Shown here: positions 46,181 through 56,700 of the stretch, one piece after another | How positions within the stretch are numbered: position 1 is the stretch's first letter | Layout of the letters: every line of letters starts with the position of its first letter | NCBI RefSeq assembly: GCF_027244095.1 | Contig: NC_069662.1 | Span: 151,174,294-151,238,293 of the forward strand | Direction: 5' to 3' | DNA length: 64,000 nucleotides | Source: Hemicordylus capensis | Lineage: Eukaryota > Chordata > Lepidosauria > Squamata > Cordylidae | Program-made: the position numbers and the translations under genes | Notes under the pieces: model-generated | Seen by the model: the letters and a program-made list of their open reading frames with translations, nothing else | The model's database searches: none | What the model was told of the DNA's origin: nothing

Positions 46181-47159
46181 CCTTGGTGGTTTGTCATGGA
46201 GCTTTTGATCCACATAGAGTAGGTCTCTGGCTGACGGCATTGTGTGTGTGACAGGAAGTCCCTGATTTTCCCTTACGTTGTGGGTTGGGGTCAGAAGGCA
46301 CTGATGGAGGCAGTGTTTGGAATGTGACCAGATAATGGGAACACCTTTCCACAATTCACAGTGAGGACACATCTATCCAATTCTCTAAGGCAGGGACTCT
46401 CAACGTTGGCTCCTCAGATGTTATTGGACTTCAACTCCCATAATCCCCAACCAAAGGCCACTGGGAGGATCCCTGCTCTAGAGAATCCCTGCTCTAGAGA
46501 ATCCCTGCTCTAAGGCATACCTGTGGCTAATCCCATGCATGGCAGCTCTCATGAGAGTTCGCGAGCAGCTGCGAGACAGCCACAGGTACACCAGTGGGGA
46601 GGAAAGGGAAAGCAGACTGGGAGGGGGGAGAATGGACTGGGGAAGGAGAGACAGGGAGGACTAGGGGCGCAGTTGCTCTGCACCAGGTCAGCTAATTTTT
46701 AGATATATTTTCTTCATCCCCATCCATTTTACCACACATGTCTGCTGTTTTAAACTTTCCCTCTGAGGATTCTCGCCATAGGAGGAAAGGCTGCTCTTCT
46801 GTTTGATGTTAAGTGTTCTCAAATCACAACAGCATGTGGTTCCAAAGACCAGGCCCACAATGCAGCTGGCGCTGATTTGATAATCTCACCATGAAATTAG
46901 TGTAACCTCAAGTGGGAGGGGACTCTTTTTAGCATTTGTAAATAACTGCACTATATTGGTACTGGTAGAATGAATTGCTAAGGACATTTCCAGTTATAGC
47001 CATTTATCCCATTAGACCTGATTGTTATCCCATCATACTAAAAGGAGCCCCAGTTATTTTGGCCTCAGGTTTCAGGGAGTAGTATTGCCCCATAAGCAAC
47101 ACTTTTCAAAGTCAGTCTACACCTACAGACAAGGCAACTGATAGAACAAATGAATCCAG
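46181..47159. other. spacer between the convergent PITRM1 and PFKP ends
   Basis: About 1 kb. Holds half a small MITE (46395-46480), a 16-bp tandem repeat, and a 46515-46690 stretch related to the element at 59995. No gene or RNA is seen. Confidence 0.6.
46469..46514. repeat. 16-bp tandem repeat (CTCTAGAGAATCCCTG)
   Basis: The unit occurs twice plus partial copies at each end. It seems to have grown from the right end of the MITE at 46395-46480. Confidence 0.85.
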
Positions 47160-47586
47160 ACTCTGTAATATTGTATATTTTTATTCCACCTGGGTATACA
47201 GAAGATTCCTTTGACACAAAACTAAGCTTCTATCATATTTGCTCGTGTAAACACTACCTCTGGTAAAAGTACAAGAGATGAATAACATCACACTGAGTGC
47301 ATAGAACCGGTTTGCACAGGTTATTTGTAAGGAACACATTTGGTAATTGGGTTTCTTTAAGTTAGGCATGAGGGTTTGTGTGTGGATTGTAAGTTTGTTT
47401 TTCTTTAGAAGCCTAAGACAATACCAGGTAGAGAACTTCTGTGATGGTTGCTTTTTTCACATAAAGTGCTGGTACAATAACTTAGATGTTACAAAAAGAA
47501 GCTGTAACGCGCATTCTAAAGCATTGACGAGACACAATGGAAAGCTATGACAACTTTTAACAATGTGACAACTGGGGATTGTCAAC
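47160..47586 (-). other. PFKP: PFKP 3' UTR
   Basis: Sequence between the stop codon and the AATAAA at 47180-47185. No repeat is recognised; moderately AT-rich. Confidence 0.65.
47180..47185 (-). terminator. PFKP: likely PFKP poly(A) signal (AATAAA)
   Basis: TTTATT on the plus strand, AATAAA on the minus, about 400 bases after the PFKP stop codon. Cleavage would fall near 47160. Confidence 0.75.
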
Positions 47587-47725
47587 TCAAGCCTCGACTG
47601 AACTTGGTCTGTGCACATGCTCTAACTGGCCTGAATCAGAAATGTCATAGCTGGTCTTGTATTTGGCCAGAATTTTCATCAGGGGACGTAGCTTGAGCCA
47701 CCACTGTTCCTTGGCGATTCGGTGC
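47587..47725 (-). CDS. PFKP: PFKP last coding exon
   Basis: Encodes [20 protein letters not shown], then [17 protein letters not shown] and HRPSSVEA before TGA (47589-47587). The human end after LEHV is QPWSV, so the last residues differ. Acceptor CAACAG. Confidence 0.96.
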
Positions 47726-50700
47726 CTGTTGAAGACCAAAAGAGGGTGGGGGAGAGAAATGCCGTCAAGTTTAAGTGGATAGAAGCTTGATCCAAGCATG
47801 ATCTTCAAGCATCTGAAGTTGTTACTAGACGTGAAGCAAAGAAGCAGTTACTGTCTTCAGATTACCCTTTGCCTGCTGCAGCTCTTCTACAGAGAGGGAC
47901 AGGTCCATGCTCACTCTCCCGGTAAAAGTAATTACAGTCGTTTATACTGGGAGCTGTGAACTCAATACTCACTGGCCTATACAGTGTACATGTGCAATTT
48001 GTGAGCAGGTAGTTGTGCAACTGCAAGAATGGCACAAAATTACTCGTGGACATTCATTTCATGCAGTTCCTGTGACTACACAATTGCATGCTTGCAACAC
48101 ACATGTTCCGTGGTATTTGGGTCACTGTACTCCTTCTGTGAAAAGCGTTGCACGTTCTGTTTTTATTTCCCCTCATGAAAGCTGTTTAATGCAAGTCTAC
48201 CTACTGTGTATCTTCCTATCAGACTGGATGGGCCCAATGGTCTGACATATCTACTGTGGTCAAAGTCTTGGGAAGAGGCCTTGCCCAGGCACTGATGTCA
48301 AAATGACAAGGGGCTACAAACAGAAGAACAGCCCTGCTGCATCAGGCCCAAGGCCTGCCTAGTCCAACATCCTGTTCCACACAGTGGTCCACCAGAAGCC
48401 TCCAAGAAGCCCACAGGCTGGGAGTGAGGGCTTGCCTGCTCTCCTGGAACTGCCTGAACTAGGGACCAATTTATATATGCAGAAAATACGCAGTGAGCTC
48501 TATCCCCTCACTTAAGGCCTGCCACTTTCCCAATGGTGCAGTTTACTATTATTTATTAGAAACATTCAATATACCGCCCACTCTGAAGACACACTCCTTA
48601 CTAGCACCTTGGCAAAGACTGAACTGGTTGACTGTAAGAGATATTTTTCATCAGAGATGTATTCTGCATCCATAGCGAATCTTAGCCAATGGCAGCTTCT
48701 AATTTTTACCAGGCACTTAAGATGTAGTAGTAGTTTTTCTAATTTCTACGGCAATCTGATGTCAAGAGTCTTTTACATACACAAAATCAGTCTCGTCTTT
48801 CAGCTGGGCCACAGGCTGGAACAGAAGAGTCCTCCGGCGCATTCCCAAGAGACAGACAGATTCCTCAGTGTTGGCAAATATCTTTCCTTTAAAAAACACA
48901 CACACAACCCATAACACTTATTTTAGATATGCAATAGCAATATAGCTCTATAGATCAACAGCAGAGTACTGTATGAAAAAACAGTGATTTCCTGACAGGA
49001 CTTAGTCTAGTATGGTTACTGAAATATTACAATAAAGAATGGATGAATGTGAATTAGTGACTGGAACAGTGTTAGAACACACAATTTTGTTGTGTGTTTC
49101 GTCTTGGTAATTCGAATGCGAGAGATCATGGATACTTAGGCCACTGGCCCATTTTTTTTTGTTTTGTTAGAATATTCTGTCAATACAGGTAGCCCTCGTT
49201 ATCCGTGGATGGGCAATATATACACCTGATCTTATCTGCGGTACGCGGTTTCAGGTATCCGCAGTTTTTGGAAGTGCTGTTCTGCCCTTACGTGCCCGTG
49301 GGTTTTGAGAGGAGATTGGAGGATGGTGGAGTGCTTTGGTCTTTGGGGTTTTTGTACTTCTAAAAGCCATATCGGGTAGCATTTGGAAGCCTTGAGTACC
49401 TTAAGGGACTTAGCCTTGAGAAACCTTAGGGAGCCTTATTGGAGGCATTTTCTGGAGCCTCTTGCAACATTGTGCTGCCCTTGTAAGATGCGAATTGTCA
49501 CTTTTGTACATTTTTGTTGATGACATTTTATTTAATTTTTAAAAATCAAATTAAAAATTTGATAATTACAGAACTATATTGAATTTAAATTACAATTAAA
49601 AATCCAATCTACATTAAAAATTGATTTTAATTATCCATTGAAAATTGATGCTCACACACTCCTCTGTGTGTGTTTACTTGAAATAGATTTCATGTACTGC
49701 TGCCTCTTTGGCCAACCTACCAAACAAACAGGCCAGGGGCTTGTGCTGCTAAGTGCTGGACTTCAACTGTGGGGTGAGGAAGCTCCATGCTTATGCATTA
49801 CTGGATGAGCTAGAGAGTGGGGAAGCTGAGGTGGCCAAAGCACTGCACAGTGCTCCGTCCTTATTTCTGCTTTTACCCTGTCACATTCAGTGATTTTTCA
49901 TTCATTTTCCTGAGCTCTGGATTCCCATTGATTTAAGGTTTCATTATCCACAGTTGTAGGCCAGAATGGAACCCCCATGAATAACGAGGGTCACCTGTAC
50001 TGCAGTAAAAACTGTACCTCAAAGTAGTTAAAATTGCAAAGGAATAACACACATTACCTTCCTCTGTGATCCAGGCAGCCACCAAGAAAAGACAAGAAAG
50101 GGAAAAATACTTGTAACTATGGCACTGTGATTTCCTTCCTATACTTCTACAAATCAGGGACTTGTTTTGTCGAATTCCAATATTGGTCACGAATTCTATC
50201 CACTTTGGCAGAAAAGCATTTTCAAATGCCAGAGAGTCGCGTATCAGCTGTCAGGATCAAATTTATGGCAGCCTGCAGCCCGATTCTATTGGGCGGAGTT
50301 GGGGGAGGACTTCTCTCCAAGTCTGTTTGCTTAGGACGATCGCTCTAATTCTCCTGAATTAGAACTATCATCCCAGGTAAGCAAAAGTGAAAAGGTAAAA
50401 AGAAACTGGAGAACTATGGGGCTTTTTATTTGCCTCTGTAGGAACTACATGAGTGTGGCCTGATATACAGAACAGTGAGGAACTACGGATGAATGCTTAT
50501 ACCTGTAAACAAGGAGTGGTTGATAAGGGCAAGTACACTGAAACAGCAGCACATGATCTCAGTCTTAAGCTTAGTCTTATCTAGCGGTCCCACTGATTCA
50601 TTTTTTTAAAAGCCACAGCTTTGAACAATGTCATTATGGATATGGCCTAAATGGTTAATTGCAGCTTGTAGATTTATATTTTCTTTTAAGTAATTTCTAC

Positions 50701-53683
50701 CTTGAGGAAGTTCAGATGACCAGGTGGGAAGGTTTGTTTAACTCACCTTCCTCCCCAGACAAGTGCTGGTGTTTTGCTGGGAGCATGGACCACGCTCCCA
50801 GATGATCATGCGGTGTCCTGCAGCTCTAGGCTCCCATCTCTATGTCTGCTGGGGCTAAACATAGCCCCAGTGAACACATGATGCCAGAGTCCGGGTTAAG
50901 GGCTCGCTCAAGCCCTTAACCCTGGCTAAGAGCTGGGTTTGGAAGCGGGGCTGGGCAGCACAGATCCTGACACTTCTCATGCACAGCCTAACCCAGGCTG
51001 GTCGTCCCTAGCCTGGATTAGGCTGCACGTGAGAACAGCCTCGTCTTTGGGCTTAAAGTGGGCCCACAGAGACTAGAACAATGCCATCTAAAAGCAATGA
51101 GCGCTGTTCAGGGTTACGTGTCCATAATGCTGCGCTGTGAGGATACTGCAGAGATCAAAGGAGGCACTGAGGTTGCACAAAAGTGAGGCAGTTACGAAAA
51201 TAGCATCATTGCCCTGTTTATGCAACCCCAATGCTTCCTTTGATTTCTGTGGTATGGACACACAACGCTGCACAGGTGGTCAGCCAATTCAACCATCTTA
51301 AACCATTCAAATCCATGAAAACTTTACGATAGAAACAAAAATTTGCAGCAGAAATAAAAAATATGTTCCCTCAAGACTCCAATGGCTATAACATGCTTCC
51401 CAAAGACTAGCAGTGAGTCAACACGGCAGATGTGAGAAGGAAAAGTATTGCCCAACTGAGGTGCCATTACTGGAAGAGCCTGCTTCTAGTGGGTGTCAAC
51501 CGCACTTCTAACCAAGAAGGCTCCTGCAGCAGCGTCCCATCCAAATCTCTTAGGAACTTGCACAGAGAAAGACTCTTCTCCCTGCTTGTTGAGAACCGCA
51601 CAAAGAAGTAGGAGAATTCACAGATAAGGAAATTATCCATTCTCAAATACCTGCGACTCACACCATTTACAGGCTTTAAAGGATCAAAAACAGCACTCCG
51701 TTTCACCCTGAAATGAGCCAACAGCCAGTAACATTCTTGTAATACTGGTGTAATATGGTCCTGGGGACTATCACCAAATTGTAAATATGTCAAAATTCAA
51801 ATGTTATTGAAGGTCCTCAAGGCCTTTAAATCTTCACTCCACTTCTAATGGCTCTCCATCTCACTGATACAGAGTTCTGTAGCTGCGCAGTTCTGATGAT
51901 GAAGCAAATTCTAATTGCTTTCTGCAAATGCATACTGCCCCAGTGGCCAGTTTGTTGACTGAAGAACCTGGATTTGGGGGGGCAAGACAGAATTCCCAGG
52001 ACCCAGCCTTCGGGATTACCAGAAAGCTAGAAGACAGACACACGGGACAACCATGGCCCGTATCAGAGATGTACAGATTTGGCCCTCCATCTGTTGTTGG
52101 ACTACAATTCTCATCACCATCATCCCCGTGGCCAATAGTCAGGGATGATGGGAGTTGTAGTCCAACAACTCGAGGACTAAAGTTGTATAGCCCTGGCCTA
52201 ATAGATTTATTTCACAGTTGTGACGATCTAAATGAAGGAACACCATCTGGGCGGACTGCATTACAGAAGCACTATAGTGTTACTGTAGTGTGTTACACAT
52301 TCCTTTGGCTGTATGTCAATGCATCACAAACCTGTCAATCGTCTGTGGATGCTAGCATCTGATACGCTAAACAAAATAGGGCAATGCAAGATGCCACCAA
52401 GATGTGCTCACCTCTTCGATAGCATTCTTTCAGTTTATTAGAGATCCACAGCACAGCTTTTGCAGAAATTTTTGTCCCAAAGTTTCTGTCAAATGGAGAA
52501 GGGGCACCACCCTGTGAAATTCAACATTTAGTTAAAATAGTGAATTGAGATTGCAGGTTTTAGAGTGGAATCTGTTATTATGAGCTACAAACCATGCACA
52601 AGATATACCGTCTCATGATGCATTTAGGTCTAGACCTTGTCATGTGCGCCTAAACATACATAATAACTAGTGATCCAGGAGAAAAAGCTGCATCCAGCCA
52701 GTGCAATGGGGCCCAGATGAAAATCTACAAGTAGCTAACTGCTTCTGCACACAAATCTCCCATACGGGATCAGGATGATTACTTGAACAATTACTTTGTT
52801 GACAACAACATCTCTCATGCACCCTAACATATCTGTCCAACAGTTCATTCTTAGTTCCTTTTTATAGATGGAAAACAAGCCAAGGGCTAGCAGTTTGGTC
52901 CAGGCAGCCAGGAAGTTTATATCTGGCCAGGGACTGAAACTGAACTGATTGTCACACGCTCACTCACTCGCCCCATTTCAGTTTATTAGCCTTTTGATTC
53001 CAGTGCCAATATCCACATTTTTACTAACATTGCCAATGAACTGACATTACGTGCAATCAAATTCTTACTTTAGCACAGCTGCTTTGGGCAATTCTGTAGC
53101 ATATGAATAAGCAAACAGGATATCACATAGTTGGGTAAACAATGGGGCTGCTTCCTACATCAGTGTCACTGGCATAAATCTTTTTATCTAGCTCTGGAAC
53201 AGCAGCAGTGCCTGAGAATTGGAATTCAGTCCTCTCTGGTGATTAGTACTGTTAGCACAACAGCACTAACCCTCCAGTGTAGTCCCGAATGCTGGATGAA
53301 GAAACTGAGAACTGGGGAAGACCACGTGCACTGTGCTGCATGTGGTTCCCGGTCTAGCAGGAGACAAGCACACAGAAGACAGCTTCTACAGGAGGGCCTC
53401 GAAATCTGTGGATTTGTTATCCACAGGTTCGCATATCTGCAGTCGGGTAAAAGACACCTGACCTCAGCATATGTGGGGGGGAAAGTGGGGGGGGACAAGT
53501 CAACCTTGCATATCCATGGGTCAGGGTGGCCAGAAATGACTGTGGAGATAATTTCCGGCCGCCATTTTGTGTTTTGGAGCCTCAAAATGGCCCCGTTTTT
53601 AAGAAAAGAAAAATAGATGTTTTTTGGCCAATTTGGGGGCATTCCGGGGTGACTCAGGTGGAGCAGCAAAGCATGGCAGGGAG

Positions 53684-53732
<49 letters not shown>

Positions 53733-56700
53733 CTGATTTTTGGTAATTTTAGATGGTTTTCCTGATGAACATAACCCTCATCATCCAATAGACCCCAATG
53801 ACTTGATATTCAGAGTTTCCGTATCTGCGGCTGCAACCGGGAACGGAACACCCGTGAATATTGACGTCCTCCTGTATATGCAAATTTTCTTCATTTTTGT
53901 ATTTATATCCTGCTTTTCTTCTGAGGAGCCCAGAGCAGTGTTCATGGTTATGTTTATCCTCACAACAACCCTTTGAGGTAGGTTAGGTCAGGGTAACTAT
54001 TCTAAGCCTCCAGTTCCAACATGCAGGTAAGCCCTGCTTACCTGCTGCATGTGACCCAACACGTTCTTTCTGCAGTCAAAGACTCCTTTGCCTTCCTCAG
54101 AATAGAGCTGGTAAATGAAGTCTGTCGTATAATTGTCATTGCAGTTTTCATTCCTGTAGAGCACAATAAACATAGTTCTAAAAATTCAAAGGGGACTTCA
54201 GATTCCCCCCCCCCCAATAAAGATCCTTTCAGTTGAGTAACACTCTTGATAAAGGTAAGAGCACTGCTGAAGAGAATTTATCAGTACAAAAATTTGTAGC
54301 TCAAAAGTGTAAGCAGGATTTAGTGCAAAAAAAAATAAATGGTTTCTAGCTGATATGTGTAGATATGGAAATGGGCATATGAGCATATCTAGGCACTTTG
54401 TATAGCTTATTGCTCCATCTAGCCCAGGATTGTATTTAATCTGACTGCAACTAGTTTTCACTGCCTCAAACAGAAGCCTTCATCAGTCTTGCTATCGATG
54501 ATCCTGTAACAGGAAATGCCAAAGATTGAATCTGTGCAGTCACTCAACGATGACCCTTCTCAAGGAAGACGTCCTCTCTACTTCCTAAAAAAATTCTTTG
54601 ACATGTCTCCTCACCCTACAAAGTACTGGCTGACATCCAGACCAATGTTTGCTGATGTGACAGAGTTCTCTGTTGTGTCTCGCAGGGGAAGAGTGATTTT
54701 CAGCAATCCTCCTGAAAATATATCTCTTAACTCTCAGGGACATACCTTTTAATGACACAGGTTGCTACAGAATGCCATAGATACTGAGAATAAGATCACC
54801 CTTCTTTCCTTTAGTCATTTGAGTCAATTCTGGCCTGGAAAATGATGGCCTTCTTACCTGGAAACGCTTACTTTAATGTTTGTGTTTTTCAGGATGTATT
54901 TCCTGATGTGGTTAGCTATCTGGTAGCTTTCTGTTCCTCAGACTTAAGGATTAGAGAAGGAATTTATATCTACAAGAAAGGGGTTAATTATATATCTGTG
55001 TTGTAATAATATATGAAAAGGAGGAACAATTTTATGCAACAAATTTTCTATTATGAGAGGACTGGAACCTTGACATAGTTCTCTAAGTTGTATTTTTTGC
55101 TTGAACATGAGAAATTTAATGATACAAGAGTTTAAACTCCCAGAGAGAAAATCAGGTTGCTTTTCAACACCTGACCAGACCGCAAGTTTGTAAGCATGAT
55201 GGTGGAAGGATTGGATTGAAGCATATGGGCCTCGTAATTACTTTTCATGTTAACCTTTTGTAACACATTCTAATTTGATGTCTTATACTTTGCCCACATT
55301 TTATATGCTATACTAGGAGCTATATAAGTAAACTAGTATTTGTATAGAAAAATTTCTTTTGAGTTCTTATTTTGTATTGTCAGTACAATACTCTAGTGAA
55401 CACAAACTTAAATGGTGGCATATTCTCTAAAATTTGAGCTTCGCACACTCTCCAGTTTTCTGATATAGCTTAAGGCCAATCTAGATTCTGAGGTGTGAGA
55501 AGTTAGAGGTAGTCCATGACACGAGGAAATGGGAGATACAGGGGTGTAGCTATAATTGAGTGGGTGGTTTCAAAGAACCCGGACCCCACCCCAGCTTCGG
55601 AGGACCCCCAGCTCCACCCCTCCCTATTTTCTTCATTATCTCCCTCACTCCGAGGAGCCGCCAGAGAGAGGGGTGAACACTGGCTCCCTCTCCTCCTAGT
55701 TACGCCCCCTGGGGAGATAGCAGAAAATCACGCCCTCCCTCGCATGATGGAAAATCTTGGTGTATTGATGAAGCATGAATCTAGATGTCAGCCATTGTTT
55801 CCAAGGATTTGCTTTTCAGGCCGGTGTGCTTCAGTGAACTGGTAACTTACCTCAGTACCAAACCACGCTGAATGCCAGTTTTCATCTTTGCAGTCAGATG
55901 CTCCACATTGGCCTATGAACAATAAGCATTTTTTTCCTTCAAAGTACATAAGCTTTCCCATTGCTAAATCTTTGCCTTGAAAATATCTTAAGGAGCATTC
56001 ATTCTGTTATCAAACATTGCCGCCTTTGAAACTCAAGCCTATGCCCCAGTTTCATAGCCTTCCAGAATAACCTATATAAAGTTGGGATAGGTGGCTTCTT
56101 CGCATACAGGAGAACCCCCATGCTTGGGACTTCAAGCTCTGCCCGTATGTGGCACAATAAAGCCACCATGCTCACTAAATGGCTTTATGCAAGCCACTCC
56201 TTTTCCCCATCTCAACCATCTCCTCACATAGAGCCAATCACACTGGCCTCTCTTACAGGCGTATGTGAGCTGCTTTGAACACTTGAAATCAGTGTCCCCT
56301 CTAACAGAGAACAGAGCAGGCTCCAAGGAAAGAGCCTTTTTGTGGGCATTTGGGCAAGACAAATCAGTGGGTTTGAGCAACCTTTAGGGACACATTCCTG
56401 GCAGTGAACAAGGCTTTTGCGAAGAGGGGAGAGAAACAAACAAACATCGCCCTCCAATCCTCTTCCCCACATGCTGCACTGCAAGCTTAACACAGCTAGT
56501 TTACCAGCTCCACCCTGATAAGGCTGCTGAGAAGGTCAGCCAGGATATCCAACCATGATAAGATACTTTTTAAGGTGGTAGCTCTCTTATATTAACTGGA
56601 CTGGGGAGGTGGGGGAAGCCAGCTGTCCCTATTCAGCCCAGCATTATGTCCCTTTCAGTGCCTCCTGCTGGTGTTCCTTTGTGTTTCTTTTTAGACTGTT

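Noticed and set aside
50127-50362. Overlapping plus-strand frames in a PFKP intron
   Set aside because: No family resemblance, no suitable splice sites; frame lengths are within chance for AT-rich DNA.
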